A DNA stretch of 64,000 nucleotides from Halanaeroarchaeum sp. HSR-CO (GTDB lineage: Archaea; Halobacteriota; Halobacteria; Halobacteriales; Halobacteriaceae). The DNA is taken from contig NZ_CP087724.1 of NCBI RefSeq assembly GCF_024972755.1, forward strand, positions 1,922,001 through 1,986,000, written 5' to 3'. The position numbers and the translations under genes are program-made. The stretch's first letter is position 1. Each line of letters opens with the position of its first letter. Below are positions 9,448 through 18,318 of this stretch, in pieces. The notes below the pieces were generated by a model, which searched no databases, was not told the DNA's origin, and saw only the letters and a program-made list of their open reading frames with translations.

Positions 9448-9911
9448 GCGACAGCCAGCATCGCGAGCAGGATCGATCCCGTGAGGAGCGCCTGAATCAC
9501 CGCAGAGCTGAGAACGCCGATCACGGCGTAGCCGGCCGCGCGCAGACTCGCTTCCCTCGTCGCCCCGCGCGACAGTTCGAGGGCGAAGATCGTTCCCCCG
9601 ATTCCGACGACCAGACCGATCGGACCGGCGGGAACGAACAACACCATCCCCACGGCCGTCGCCAGAACGCTCGTCCGGAGCGTCGCGCCGCCAGCCTTCG
9701 CACCGACGATGCCGGCCACCCAGTCGACGGCCAGCGCCAGCAGACCGGTCAGCAGGAGGGCCGCCAGGACGAGCGGGCCCGGTCGGCCCGTCGCCCACCA
9801 GTAAGTGAGCACACCGACCATCGACACCGCGCCGGCGGGGATGACCGGGAGCACGCTCGCGACGACGCCGAGGACGAGCAGGGCGAATGCCACGACGACC
9901 AGCAGATCCAT
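9438..9911 (-). CDS. DUF456 family membrane protein
   Basis: A 157-residue, strongly hydrophobic protein with four to five predicted membrane spans and glycine-rich turns (VLPVIPAGAVSMVG, VDWVAGIVGAKAGGAT, PIGLVVGIGGT), the pattern of DUF456. Function unknown. I chose the ATG at 9911 because the first span begins immediately after it; longer open frame upstream overlaps tmcA. It lies 46 nt after tmcA on the same strand and is probably co-transcribed with it. Confidence 0.75.
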   Translation of the reverse strand: MDLLVVVAFALLVLGVVASVLPVIPAGAVSMVGVLTYWWATGRPGPLVLAALLLTGLLALAVDWVAGIVGAKAGGATLRTSVLATAVGMVLFVPAGPIGLVVGIGGTIFALELSRGATREASLRAAGYAVIGVLSSAVIQALLTGSILLAMLAVAYL

Positions 9912-9957
9912 GCCGAATACCAACGGGCCGACGAAGATGGCCGTGTCGGTCGACCGG

Positions 9958-12207
9958 TCACGGCCCGTAGCGGTCGCGGTCGTCGAGGAGCGCCTCGGGT
10001 GCATAAGCCTCGACGATCGGTCGGTAGGCGTCGCCGAGCGCACGCATCGCGGCCGAGGTTCCGTGATAGCCCAGACGGTCCACGACGGTCTCCCACGAGT
10101 GTCCCTGAAGTACTTTGGTGACGAGCAGCCGCTCCTCGCGCTCGGAGAGCAGCTCGGACGAACCGGCGACGAGGTAGTGAAGGGCCAGTCGCTCGAAGGG
10201 GCCGGGATCGACGCTGTAGAGCGCGGGGCCGTAGGCCGCGCCGACGACGAGTCGCCACTGGTGGGCCGACAGCGACTGGATACGCGTCCCCGCGTCGGCG
10301 GCACTCGCCCGGAGCACGAACCGAACAACGTCTGCGTCGACGTCTCGGAGGACGTCTGTCAGTTGCGGTCCGATCCGCTCTACGAACCACTCCGTGTGGC
10401 GGTCGTGGAGACGGTCGCCAGCAGCCGACAGCGGATCGAACATGATGACCGAGTACTCACCACTCGTCGCGTTCCGGGTCGTCGAGAGATGAACGGTCGA
10501 GAAACCGTTCTGCGCCCAGAACCTGACGAGCCGTGGCGTCGCCCCGAAACCGGTGCCGATCCAGTCCCGGTCGTCGAACTCGGCACGGATCTCCTCCAGC
10601 AGGCGAGAGCCGAACCCACGGTCCCGGACGGCGGCGTGGGTGGCGATCCGCATCACCCGCATCCCGACCGGTTCGCCGGCCGACTCGTCTCGCAACTGGC
10701 TCATCAGCACGTCCGGAATCATGTTGCCACGGATGCGACCGCCCTCGTACACGGCCGCTCGCGTCTCGGCATCGAGTCCGCCTTCACGCGCCAGCAGCGC
10801 GACGCTGACGACGTGTCCATCCACCAGGAGCGCGCGGACGGAGAGGTTCGGGGCATCGAGCAGCCGTGCGAGGTCGTTCGGTTCCGTGCGATAGTGCGCC
10901 GAGACGAGGAGGCCGAAGGCCTCCCTGAGAAGCCATTCGTCGGCCAGCAACGCGTCGGTGGTCAGGACCCGATAGGTCGCCGTGGGCGGCTGCGCGTCCT
11001 CGACGAGCGGGTCGACGGCCGGTCTGGCATCGAGAAGGAGGGCGTTGAACGCCCACACCTCGACCGGATCGCCCGGGGCGTAGCGGATTGGTTCGGCCAT
11101 CCGAACCTCGTGGACGGCGTGGTCGCTCTCGGCAAGTCGGTCCCGAAACCGGACGTCGAAGCCCCGACCGGCGCCCTCGTACCCGTGGACGGTCGTCGTG
11201 AATCCGACCCGGGAGGCGTCGAGGAACGACTCCAGTCTGCGTACCGGCAGCGCCGCTGCTTCGTCCACCAGGACCACGTCAGGGTCCTCGGGGAGGGTCG
11301 TCGCTCGTGCTGGTCGTTCGAACCGAACGCGACCCCCGGTCGTCGTCTCGAGCACCCGCGGGCGAGGCTCGGCCGGGTCGCCGGCCAGTACCTCCAGCGT
11401 CGAGCCCAGTCTGCTGGCCCGCTCGAAGACGGCCGCCGCACTCCGGTAGTTCGGTGCGGTCACGAGGACGTCCTCGCCGGCAGCCGCGAAACTACCCGCG
11501 GCGAGGCCTGCCGCGCTCGATTTCCCGCGGCCTCGGTCGGCCTCGACGACGACCGCCGTCGACTCCTGCCGCAGGTTCTCGAGGGTCGAGAGGGCCGCTA
11601 TCTGGTCCTGTGTGCGACAGGCGACAAAGGCGTCCCGGGGAAACGTTGGCGAGGGTGGGACCTCCAGCGACCGCGTCGCTGGACGGGGTGCGGAGTGGGT
11701 CAACCCATCGGCGAGGAGTCGATTTTCGTCGACGTCGACGATAGCAATGCCACGATGGGTGCGGAGTGTCCGAACCAGCCGCTCGCGGAACCGCCCCCCG
11801 ACGTCGTCGACCGCCGCTGGCGGGACTGCGAGATACTCGTCGAACTCGTCCCGTCGGTTCGGCCACTCCTCGAGTGGGGGGACCACGAGGACGAGGAGGC
11901 CGCCGCCGTCGACGGTCCCGACGACCCGACCCAGGGCGTTGGGCCGACACGTCTCGTGGCAGTCGAGGACGATGGCCCCACGGGTCGTCCCGAGGAGTGA
12001 GTCGGTCGCGGACTGGCGAACCGTGTCGAACTGCGTGCCATCCCCAGTTCCGACCGCCGTGACGGATTCGCGGGGAATACCGGCTGCCTCGATTGCGCGT
12101 TCCGCCGCGCGATGACCGCCCGTTCGGTCGCCGGCGAGGACGAGGACACGGCGCTCGTCCGTCCGTCTCGCCTCGGCCCGAAGATCGGTGGCCACCTCGC
12201 GGAGCAT
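9958..12207 (-). CDS. tmcA: tRNA(Met) cytidine acetyltransferase TmcA
   Basis: A 749-residue enzyme making N4-acetylcytidine in RNA (wobble C of elongator tRNA-Met; in archaea also many rRNA sites). Domain order: N-terminal DUF1726-like region (1-~170), a RecD-like helicase domain with Walker A ADRGRGKSS (~residue 229) and VDEAAALP as Walker B, a GNAT acetyltransferase domain (~400-580, with the GMRVMRIATHAAVRDRGFGSRLLEE acetyl-CoA region partly visible), then a helical C-terminal tail. Start at 12207 gives the expected length. Confidence 0.94.
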   Translation of the reverse strand: MLREVATDLRAEARRTDERRVLVLAGDRTGGHRAAERAIEAAGIPRESVTAVGTGDGTQFDTVRQSATDSLLGTTRGAIVLDCHETCRPNALGRVVGTVDGGGLLVLVVPPLEEWPNRRDEFDEYLAVPPAAVDDVGGRFRERLVRTLRTHRGIAIVDVDENRLLADGLTHSAPRPATRSLEVPPSPTFPRDAFVACRTQDQIAALSTLENLRQESTAVVVEADRGRGKSSAAGLAAGSFAAAGEDVLVTAPNYRSAAAVFERASRLGSTLEVLAGDPAEPRPRVLETTTGGRVRFERPARATTLPEDPDVVLVDEAAALPVRRLESFLDASRVGFTTTVHGYEGAGRGFDVRFRDRLAESDHAVHEVRMAEPIRYAPGDPVEVWAFNALLLDARPAVDPLVEDAQPPTATYRVLTTDALLADEWLLREAFGLLVSAHYRTEPNDLARLLDAPNLSVRALLVDGHVVSVALLAREGGLDAETRAAVYEGGRIRGNMIPDVLMSQLRDESAGEPVGMRVMRIATHAAVRDRGFGSRLLEEIRAEFDDRDWIGTGFGATPRLVRFWAQNGFSTVHLSTTRNATSGEYSVIMFDPLSAAGDRLHDRHTEWFVERIGPQLTDVLRDVDADVVRFVLRASAADAGTRIQSLSAHQWRLVVGAAYGPALYSVDPGPFERLALHYLVAGSSELLSEREERLLVTKVLQGHSWETVVDRLGYHGTSAAMRALGDAYRPIVEAYAPEALLDDRDRYGP

Positions 12208-12297
12208 CGTCGAGTTGTTCAGACGGCGCCCGCAAGACCGTTTCCCCTCGCCGCTGGGGCCTGTCGCCCCGTCGCACGCCGCAGGGGTTTGGACACG

Positions 12298-12415
12298 CTT
12301 TTAAGCACGGGAAACGCAGTGACGTGTACACCCTGCGAGGGTCGATGATGCTCCCAGCCCCAGGACCACTCACGGCGGGGGAGCGCAAGCCCGTTCGTAG
12401 GAATTAGGAGAAACC
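12298..12415 (+). promoter_or_regulatory. L7Ae operon promoter, structured leader and Shine-Dalgarno
   Basis: A TATA-like box CTTTTAAG lies at 12298-12305. The predicted start near 12328 leaves ~88 nt of leader. The leader can fold with GCTCCC (12350-12355) against GGGAGC (12379-12384) and an outer CGAGGG/CCC..TCG stem, separated by an asymmetric internal loop that includes GATGA. A good Shine-Dalgarno AGGAG (12406-12410) sits 5 nt before the ATG. L7Ae is known to autoregulate through a kink-turn leader in another archaeon, but a canonical kink-turn is not clear here. Confidence 0.45.
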
Positions 12416-12778
12416 ATGCCAGTATACGTAGACTACGACGTCCCAGCGGACCTCCAGGAACGAGCGCTCGAGGCGCTCGAGGTGGCCCGCGACACCGGTC
12501 GCATCAAGAAAGGAACGAACGAGACGACGAAGGCCATCGAGCGGGGCAACGCCCTGCTCGTCGTGGTCGCCGAGGACGTCTCTCCCGAGGAGATCGTCAT
12601 GCACATCCCCGAACTCGCCGACGAGAAGGGGATCTCGACGGTCTTCGTCGAGGCACAGGACGAGCTCGGCGCCGCCGCCGGCCTCGAGGTCGGCAGCGCG
12701 GCCGCCGCCATCACCGACGCCGGCGAGGCGGAGGAGGACGTCGAGGACATCGCCACGAAGGTCGAGGACCTGCGGTAA
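12416..12778 (+). CDS. rpl7ae: 50S ribosomal protein L7Ae
   Basis: A 120-residue L7Ae protein that binds kink-turns in 23S rRNA and, in archaea, in box C/D and H/ACA guide RNPs and RNase P. Diagnostic segments are the [19 protein letters not shown]-binding helix and [17 protein letters not shown]. The C-terminal ~20 residues are acidic. It is the first gene of the L7Ae-S28e-L24e-Ndk operon, with tight spacing of 9 nt to the next gene. Confidence 0.97.
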   Translation: MPVYVDYDVPADLQERALEALEVARDTGRIKKGTNETTKAIERGNALLVVVAEDVSPEEIVMHIPELADEKGISTVFVEAQDELGAAAGLEVGSAAAAITDAGEAEEDVEDIATKVEDLR

Positions 12779-12787
12779 CCCAGAACC

Positions 12788-13012
12788 ATGAGCGCGGAAG
12801 AACAAACGGAGGGCTCGACGCCCGCCGAGGTCATCGAGGTCGTGGGAAAGACGGGGATGCACGGCGAAGCGATGCAGGTGAAATGTCGCATCCAGGAAGG
12901 ATCGAACCAGGGCCGCATCATCACGCGCAACGTCCTCGGCCCCGTGCGGGTCGGCGACGTGATCCAGCTGCGTGAGACGGCCCGCGAAGCCGACTCCATC
13001 GGAGGCCAATAA
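12788..13012 (+). CDS. rps28e: 30S ribosomal protein S28e
   Basis: A 74-residue protein with the OB-fold S28e core ([19 protein letters not shown], then [18 protein letters not shown]) and a conserved acidic/hydrophobic end. A ~12-residue acidic extension precedes the core. It belongs to the archaeal/eukaryal 30S subunit. The stop TAATG overlaps the start of L24e (shared base 13012), so translation is coupled. Confidence 0.97.
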   Translation: MSAEEQTEGSTPAEVIEVVGKTGMHGEAMQVKCRIQEGSNQGRIITRNVLGPVRVGDVIQLRETAREADSIGGQ

Positions 13013-13194
13013 TGCCACAGACACGTCAGTGCGACTATTGTGGATCCGACATCGAGCCCGGCACGGGCACGATGTACGTCTACAACGACGGTCGGACGAT
13101 GTACTTCTGCTCCTCGAAGTGCGAGAAGAACGCCGACCTGGGCCGCGAAGCCCGGGACGTCGAGTGGACCGAAGAGGCGCGGAGCGGCGAATAA
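13012..13194 (+). CDS. rpl24e: 50S ribosomal protein L24e
   Basis: A 60-residue zinc-binding ribosomal protein. Cysteines CDYCGSDI and CSSKCEKN form the C2-C2 zinc site of the L24e/TRASH-like fold, with [12 protein letters not shown] between them. It is coupled upstream to S28e and downstream to ndk by TAATG overlaps. Confidence 0.96.
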   Translation: MPQTRQCDYCGSDIEPGTGTMYVYNDGRTMYFCSSKCEKNADLGREARDVEWTEEARSGE

Positions 13195-13655
13195 TGAGCA
13201 AAGAACGCACCTTCGTGATGGTGAAGCCCGACGGCGTCCAGCGTGGCCTGATCGGTGAGATCATCGGGCGATTCGAAGACCGTGGACTGAAACTGGTCGG
13301 CGGGAAGTTCATGCAGATCGACCGTGACCTCGCCGAGGAACACTACGGCGAGCACGAGGACAAGCCCTTCTTCGACGACCTCGTCGAGTTCATCACGGCC
13401 GGTCCCGTCATGGCGATGGTCTGGGAGGGCCAGGACGCGACCCAGCAGGTCCGTACCATGATGGGCGAGACCGACCCCGCCGAGTCCGCGCCAGGCACCA
13501 TCCGCGGCGACTTCGGACTCGACCTGGGTCGGAACGTCATTCACGGCTCCGACACCGAACCCGGCTCCAACGGGCGCGAGATCGAGTTGTTCTTCGACGA
13601 CGAGGAACTGCTCGATTACGAGCGCATCGACGAAGCCTGGCTGTACGAAGACTGA
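13194..13655 (+). CDS. ndk: Nucleoside diphosphate kinase
   Basis: A 153-residue enzyme that transfers the gamma phosphate of ATP to NDPs through a phospho-histidine. Visible are the N-terminal [29 protein letters not shown] and the catalytic-His motif NVIHGSDT. Family length is typical. The start at 13194 overlaps the L24e stop; a longer frame from 12972 was rejected because it runs through L24e. It is the last gene of the ribosomal operon, as in many archaea. Confidence 0.96.
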   Translation: MSKERTFVMVKPDGVQRGLIGEIIGRFEDRGLKLVGGKFMQIDRDLAEEHYGEHEDKPFFDDLVEFITAGPVMAMVWEGQDATQQVRTMMGETDPAESAPGTIRGDFGLDLGRNVIHGSDTEPGSNGREIELFFDDEELLDYERIDEAWLYED

Positions 13656-13706
13656 CGGCGGCCATTCGGACCGACGTTTTTGTGTCATCGCACCGAACAG
13701 CCACGC

Positions 13707-14219
13707 ATGGACTTCGCAGTCGTCCAGGGAGACATCGCGGCACAGTCGGCGGACTGCCTGGTCAACGCCGCCGGGACCAGCCTCCGGATGGGGTCGGGTG
13801 TCGCCGGTGCGCTCCGCCGCGGAGCGAACGGCCCCATCAACGAGGCGGCGATGGAGAGGGGGCCGGTCGAGCTCGGCGAGGTCGCCATCACCGACGCCTT
13901 CGATCTGGACGCCGACTACGTCGTTCACGCGGCCGCGATGCCCCACTACGGGGACGGCAAAGCGACCGAAGCGAGCATCCGAGCGGCGACCAGGAACGCA
14001 CTCTCGACGGCCGACGAATTGGGGTGTGAGTCGCTGGTCATCCCGGCGCTCGGGTGTGGCGTCGCGGGCTTCGACCTGGCGGACGGAGCGCGACTGATTT
14101 GCGAGGAGATAGCCGACTTCTCGGGCGAGACGCTCTCGGACGTCCGGTTCATCGGCTACAGCGACGAGGAGATCGAGACCATCGAAGGAGTGGCCGAAGC
14201 GGTTCGTGGACCGGCGTGA
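13707..14219 (+). CDS. Macrodomain protein (ADP-ribose / O-acetyl-ADP-ribose hydrolase family)
   Basis: A 170-residue single macrodomain. It has VVQGDIAAQSADCLVNAA near the start, the glycine-rich MGSGVAGALRRGA loop, DYVVHAAAM, and the VIPALGCGVAGF phosphate loop. Family members bind ADP-ribose and many remove it or deacetylate O-acetyl-ADP-ribose; which activity applies is unknown. The catalytic Asn is present in LVNAAGT. It starts 51 nt after ndk with a T-rich promoter-like stretch (GTTTTTGTG) between, so it may be separately transcribed. Confidence 0.9.
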   Translation: MDFAVVQGDIAAQSADCLVNAAGTSLRMGSGVAGALRRGANGPINEAAMERGPVELGEVAITDAFDLDADYVVHAAAMPHYGDGKATEASIRAATRNALSTADELGCESLVIPALGCGVAGFDLADGARLICEEIADFSGETLSDVRFIGYSDEEIETIEGVAEAVRGPA

Positions 14220-14244
14220 GAGACGGTCGGTGGTCGATTGCTCG

Positions 14245-15555
14245 TCAGGCGTCGAGGCGCTCCGATCGGAATTGCTCCGGATGCCGTCGTTTCCGCACGA
14301 AGAGCACCATCGAACTCAGGAACGCCACGGCAACGGCGACGGTGGTGATAGCGAACGCCACACGATAGCCGAACTCGGTGTAGACGACCGTCCCGCCGAC
14401 GATATCGCCGGTCCGATAGCGATCGAGGGCCACACCCATCAGGGGCGGGAGAGCGGTTGCCCCGAAAAAGCCCGCCGCGTTGACGGTCGCGGTGGCGACC
14501 CCGCTCACCGCGGCGGGATACTTCTCCTTGACGATGGGGAGCGCCAGCACGATGAACCCGAGACCGGTCCCGGTCAGGAAGTACGTGAGGGCGACGACGG
14601 CAAGCGGTGGCTTCCCGGTGATGGGGACGACGGCGAGAGTCACCACGAACAGTCCGAGCCCTGCGGCCATCGGAAGGAACCGCCGCCCGATCCGGTCCGA
14701 TAGCCAGCCGACGGTCGGCGAACCGACGAGCATCCCGACCGATCCGAGGAGCGTGAAGTACGAGGCAGTGGTGACGTCGAGACCGTAGACCACAACGAGG
14801 TACGGAACACCCCACAGTCCGATGATCGTCAGGACGGTACCCATCCCCGAGAAGAAGACGATCGACAGGAGCCACTGGTCGACGTCGCCGAGGAGCGTGC
14901 GGATGTAGGCGCCGGTCGCAGAAAGCGAGATGGCGGGCTGTTCGGGGACGTTCCTGATCGGTTCGAGGCCGGCAGCAGCGGGCGAACGTCTCGCGAGGCC
15001 GAAGACGGCGACACCCGCGGCGAACCCGAAAAGCGCCAGCCCGAAGACCGTCGGTCGCCAGCCGAACCGGCCGACGGCGACCGCCAGTGGCGTCGTCGAG
15101 AAGATGGCACCCAGGCCAGCGACGCCGGCGGTCAGCCCGGTCATCATCCCGAATTCGTCGGTCCGGAACCAGTTGGCGCTGAACCGCAAAATGGAGATGA
15201 AGATGACGCCACTCCCGAGGCCGGTGAGTGCCCGCGAGAGGAAGGCGACGAGATAGCCGTCGCTCAGTGTGAAACAGATAGCGCCCACGCTCAACACGAA
15301 CGCGCCTCCGGCACCGATGTACCGCGGGCCGTACCGGTCGGCCATCACGCCCGTCGGTATCTGGACGATAGCGTAGATGACGAAGAAGGAGGCGTGCAAC
15401 GTCCCCAGCTGGGCTGCCGAGATGGCGAAATCCGCGGTCAACTGTTCGGAGAGAACGGCCGTGGAGAGCCGATGGATGTTGACGAGCAGGAAGACGAGCG
15501 CCAGCGCCCCCCAGGCGAGCCAGCGTCGGTTCCTGGTATCAGTCAACAGACGCAC
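14245..15555 (-). CDS. MFS transporter
   Basis: A 436-residue protein with about 12 hydrophobic segments. The MFS loop 2-3 signature appears as GVMADRYGPRYIGAGG, with a matching GWLSDRIGRRFLPM in the second half. The sequence resembles OFA/sugar-phosphate/anion-type MFS carriers, but the substrate cannot be assigned. The start is GTG at 15555 before RLLTDTRNRRWLAWG. It is convergent with the macrodomain gene (25 nt). Confidence 0.9.
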   Translation of the reverse strand: MRLLTDTRNRRWLAWGALALVFLLVNIHRLSTAVLSEQLTADFAISAAQLGTLHASFFVIYAIVQIPTGVMADRYGPRYIGAGGAFVLSVGAICFTLSDGYLVAFLSRALTGLGSGVIFISILRFSANWFRTDEFGMMTGLTAGVAGLGAIFSTTPLAVAVGRFGWRPTVFGLALFGFAAGVAVFGLARRSPAAAGLEPIRNVPEQPAISLSATGAYIRTLLGDVDQWLLSIVFFSGMGTVLTIIGLWGVPYLVVVYGLDVTTASYFTLLGSVGMLVGSPTVGWLSDRIGRRFLPMAAGLGLFVVTLAVVPITGKPPLAVVALTYFLTGTGLGFIVLALPIVKEKYPAAVSGVATATVNAAGFFGATALPPLMGVALDRYRTGDIVGGTVVYTEFGYRVAFAITTVAVAVAFLSSMVLFVRKRRHPEQFRSERLDA

Positions 15556-15608
15556 GACAACTATTTGCGATGAACGCTGGTTAACGATTGTGGTGGGACC
15601 TATCCCCG

Positions 15609-15917
15609 ATGAAGAGCCGTGTATTCGCCCGAGTGGCCAGAGCAGTCATACGGAAGACCACCGACAGCATCGAGAAGGCTCGGAGCACGACGAACCTCGT
15701 CGGGCCCACCGACGGTATCGAGGAGTACTCAACGGAATCCATCGACGAACGGTCTTTCGAAGACGCCGACTGGAACGACGGAACCGGATCGACGAGACCG
15801 ATACGGCTCGAACCGGATCGACGAGACCGATACGGCTCGAACCGGGCCGTTACAGGACGTCGTGAACGGCCTCGGTCAGGATATCCAGACCCGTGGCCGC
15901 CTGCTCGTGGGTCATGA
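15609..15917 (+). CDS. Small hypothetical ORF carrying a 29-bp duplication
   Basis: An open frame of 102 codons starting [15 protein letters not shown], then an acidic stretch typical of haloarchaeal proteins. No family recognised. It runs through a 29-bp tandem duplication (15781-15845) and 68 nt into the convergent aminotransferase gene. If one repeat copy is removed the frame becomes 75 codons and stops at 15865, just inside the neighbour's end, a more normal arrangement. It may therefore be a recently altered gene or not a gene at all. No convincing TATA box or Shine-Dalgarno is visible upstream. Confidence 0.35.
   Translation: MKSRVFARVARAVIRKTTDSIEKARSTTNLVGPTDGIEEYSTESIDERSFEDADWNDGTGSTRPIRLEPDRRDRYGSNRAVTGRRERPRSGYPDPWPPARGS
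15781..15845. repeat. 29-bp tandem duplication (2.2 copies)
   Basis: The unit begins GAACCGGATCGACGAGACCG and ends ATACGGCTC. Copies lie at 15781-15809 and 15810-15838 and are identical, followed by the first 7 bases of a third. The period of 29 is not a multiple of three, so it shifts any reading frame across it. Perfect identity suggests a recent event (or an assembly artefact). Confidence 0.9.
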
Positions 15918-17193
15918 CCATCGGCGGAAGGAGACGGAGCGTGCTGCTGTACTTGCCCGCCGTCCAGACGAGGATACCGCGCTCGAACGCCCGCGTCTGG
16001 ATCGTCTGGACGGTCTCTTTCATCGGCTGTCCGTCGTCGTCACGAAGTTCCATCCCGATGAACAGTCCCTTGCCCCTGACGTCTACGATCGACGACTCGT
16101 CTTCTGCGATCTCGCGAAGTCGTGACCGAATGTATTCGCCCAGTTCCGTCGCGTGTTGGAGCAGGTCGTGCTCTTCGATGTACTCGATGGCTCGGAGGCC
16201 GCCGACCATCGCGGGTACGTGTCCCCGGAAGGTGCCGACGTGGCCACCCGGTCCCCAGGTGTCGAGCGATTCGTCGTAGAGCATCGCTCCGATCGGCAAG
16301 CCGGCACCGCCGATCCCCTTCGCCATGGTTATCGCGTCCGGCGTGACGTCGAAGTGGTCGCTGCCCCACCACTCGCCGGTCCGGCCCAGCCCCGACTGGA
16401 TCTCGTCGACGATCAGCGGGACGTCGTTGTCGTCCGCGAGGTCGCGCAAGCCCGGCAAGAAATCCGCGGGTGGGACGACGACGCCGCCCTCGCCCTGGAT
16501 CGGTTCGACCCAGATACCGGCCGGATTACTGAGTCCGCCATACGGGTCCTCCAGTATCGACTGGACCTCGTCGAGGGCGAACTGGACCTCCGTATCCGTC
16601 CGTGGATAGGGCGCGTGCACGACGTCCGCCAGGAGTGGCGCGTAATCGCGTTTGTACTTCTTCCCGGCAGTCAAACTTCCTGCGCCGGCGGTCGTCCCGT
16701 GATAGGCACCGCGGAACCCGATGAGCCCGGACCCACCGGTGTGCTGTTTGGCCAGTTTGATCGAGCCCTCGATGGCGTCACTCCCGGAGGGACCGCCGAA
16801 GATGACCTTGCTATTGCCGCTCAGATTCCCGGGCGCGATCGCATCGAGTTTCTCGATGAGTTCGATGCGAGCCTCGGTCGGGAAATCGATCGTATGCACG
16901 ACCTTGTCGATCTGTTCGTGGACGGCGGAGAGGACGTACGGATTCGAATGACCGACGTTCAACACGCCGATTCCAGCGAAGAAGTCCAGATACGTGTTCC
17001 CGTCCACGTCTCGCAGCGTGGCGCCCTTCGCTTCGTCGATACCGATGGGAATCCGACGCGGATAGGCGACCGCGTTGCTGTCGATCTCCTTTTGCCGGTC
17101 GACGAGTTGGCGTGATCGACGGCCCGGTGCGTCGTCGACGCTCGGAGCGTCGTCGAAATGCAGCTCGTGGATGGATGGAGAGTGTGCTGGCAT
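15850..17193 (-). CDS. Class III (PLP-dependent) aminotransferase
   Basis: A 447-residue aminotransferase of the ornithine/GABA aminotransferase group. Seen are [21 protein letters not shown], the [10 protein letters not shown] segment, [23 protein letters not shown] with the cofactor Asp, and [14 protein letters not shown] with the Schiff-base Lys. Substrate is uncertain: archaeal relatives include ornithine aminotransferase, amino-acid racemases and GABA-type enzymes. Start ATG 17193 has a TATA box 32-38 nt upstream. It is divergent from an Lrp gene, suggesting amino-acid-responsive control. Confidence 0.9.
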   Translation of the reverse strand: MPAHSPSIHELHFDDAPSVDDAPGRRSRQLVDRQKEIDSNAVAYPRRIPIGIDEAKGATLRDVDGNTYLDFFAGIGVLNVGHSNPYVLSAVHEQIDKVVHTIDFPTEARIELIEKLDAIAPGNLSGNSKVIFGGPSGSDAIEGSIKLAKQHTGGSGLIGFRGAYHGTTAGAGSLTAGKKYKRDYAPLLADVVHAPYPRTDTEVQFALDEVQSILEDPYGGLSNPAGIWVEPIQGEGGVVVPPADFLPGLRDLADDNDVPLIVDEIQSGLGRTGEWWGSDHFDVTPDAITMAKGIGGAGLPIGAMLYDESLDTWGPGGHVGTFRGHVPAMVGGLRAIEYIEEHDLLQHATELGEYIRSRLREIAEDESSIVDVRGKGLFIGMELRDDDGQPMKETVQTIQTRAFERGILVWTAGKYSSTLRLLPPMVMTHEQAATGLDILTEAVHDVL

Positions 17194-17224
17194 CCGTTCT
17201 CTATTCGAAAGAGGTGCAACAATG

Positions 17225-17231
17225 GTTATAA
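17225..17231 (-). promoter_or_regulatory. TATA box of the class III aminotransferase
   Basis: TTTATAA on the minus strand, about 35 nt before the ATG at 17193, gives a very short or absent leader. The sequence around it is AT-rich against a GC-rich background. Confidence 0.55.
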
Positions 17232-17404
17232 ATCTTGTTGATAATCCCATAGAAGAATCGTATTTCGTCAACATACATTTTTGTCCGATCGGTTCGGATA
17301 GTACCCGACCCCCGTTGCCAGCATAGACCATCTGGCCATACGATGCGCGATACGACCCGTCCGAACACGGGCCTGCAAAGCGGGACACGGCGAGTATCGC
17401 CCCT

Positions 17405-17415
17405 CCCCCCCCCCC
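17405..17415. repeat. Run of 11 cytosines in the divergent promoter region
   Basis: Eleven uninterrupted C residues, preceded by CCCT, lie 15 nt before the lrp TATA box. The opposite strand is poly-G. Such runs are rare in coding-dense archaeal DNA and prone to slippage. Confidence 0.9.
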
Positions 17416-17429
17416 ACTCGGACGGCGAA

Positions 17430-17437
17430 AGTTTATC
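17430..17437 (+). promoter_or_regulatory. TATA-like box of the Lrp regulator gene
   Basis: AGTTTATC is centred about 32 nt before the ATG at 17466, next to the C11 run. Confidence 0.5.
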
Positions 17438-17465
17438 ACTCACTCCTGGAATATCACCTATCAAG

Positions 17466-17966
17466 ATGGAAGAAGAGTTAGACGTCGACCAAAAAGACCT
17501 GGACATTTTGGCCGCGATTGGAACGCGGAAGGCGACGAGCTCGAAGGAGATCAGCGACGAGACGGGGATTCCGAAGTCGACGGTCCATTATCGGATCCAA
17601 CAGCTCCGCGAGATGGGGGTACTGAAAAACGACCTCTTCGAACTCGACCTGGAGAAGGTCGGCCTCTCGGTCACCGTGATCTCTGAGGTGTTCGCCGAAT
17701 TCGAGGAGGGCTATCACACGAGTATCGGCGAGAAACTCGCGGCCGTCGAAGGCGTCAACCAGGTCTACTTCACGATGGGGGAGACCGACTTCGTAGTCAT
17801 CTCACACCTTCACGACCGCGAGATGGTCAAACGACTGGTCGAGGACTTCGAGGCTATCGATGGCATCCAGAAGACGAGTTCGAAGTTCGTCATCGAACCG
17901 GTCAAACACGCCGAGTTCCCCATCGCCGATTTCGACGCCGAGACGATCTACGAGATGCTGGACTGA
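17466..17966 (+). CDS. Lrp/AsnC family transcriptional regulator
   Basis: A 166-residue regulator. The N-terminal winged helix-turn-helix spans ~5-60 (LDILAAIGTRKATSSKEISD, then IPKSTVHYRIQQLREMGVL as the recognition helix). The C-terminal RAM/effector domain follows with VISEVFAEFEEGYH and the GETDFVVISHL strand. The arrangement divergent to a class III aminotransferase suggests it senses an amino acid and controls that gene and itself. The ATG at 17466 is preferred over upstream in-frame starts because of the TATA position and the HTH start. Confidence 0.92.
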   Translation: MEEELDVDQKDLDILAAIGTRKATSSKEISDETGIPKSTVHYRIQQLREMGVLKNDLFELDLEKVGLSVTVISEVFAEFEEGYHTSIGEKLAAVEGVNQVYFTMGETDFVVISHLHDREMVKRLVEDFEAIDGIQKTSSKFVIEPVKHAEFPIADFDAETIYEMLD

Positions 17967-18001
17967 CGGGGCGTCGTGGTGGGACGGAAACGCGAAGGAT
18001 A

Positions 18002-18274
18002 TCACGGTGCGGAATCGGAGAGTTCGAGTTCGACTCCACCGATGAGACTCGCCGCTGCGTTGTAGAGTATCGCCGTCACCCCGCCCACGATGACGCCTCC
18101 GAGGAGGCTCCCGACGGTGGACGACAGCAATTCCGGTAGCCCGGGGAACGGTCCCCCGAGGATGCCCGTCGCGATCCAGGCGAGGGTGATGATAAGGCCC
18201 CACAGGAACCCGATGCCGCCGACAACCTTCGCCAGGGAGATGACGTCGATCCGTTCGACTGTTCGGGGGTGCAT
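18002..18274 (-). CDS. Small membrane protein, haloarchaeal hypothetical
   Basis: A 90-residue protein with two to three hydrophobic segments: VVGGIGFLWGLIITLAWIA (residues ~17-36) and TVGSLLGGVIVGGVTAILYN (~53-72), and a short acidic tail. No family recognised. A TATA-like box CTTTATCAA (coding strand) at 18296-18304 lies about 26 nt before the ATG, indicating a leaderless mRNA. The upstream neighbour on the same strand is another small membrane protein. Confidence 0.65.
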   Translation of the reverse strand: MHPRTVERIDVISLAKVVGGIGFLWGLIITLAWIATGILGGPFPGLPELLSSTVGSLLGGVIVGGVTAILYNAAASLIGGVELELSDSAP

Positions 18275-18318
18275 GGGGATAAAATGGTTGGTAATTTGAT
18301 AAAGGTGGTGGTCGGTTC

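Noticed and set aside
9805-12000. A 731-codon plus-strand frame opposite DUF456 and tmcA
   Set aside because: It shows no domain pattern and is composed of antisense of TmcA; TmcA is complete and well recognised.
12328-12400. A canonical kink-turn in the L7Ae leader
   Set aside because: The GATGA on one strand is suggestive, but the opposite strand reads GCAAG and lacks the tandem G.A partner, so I only report a structured leader.
15781-15845. A short CRISPR-like array
   Set aside because: The two repeat copies are directly adjacent with no spacer and there are no cas genes.
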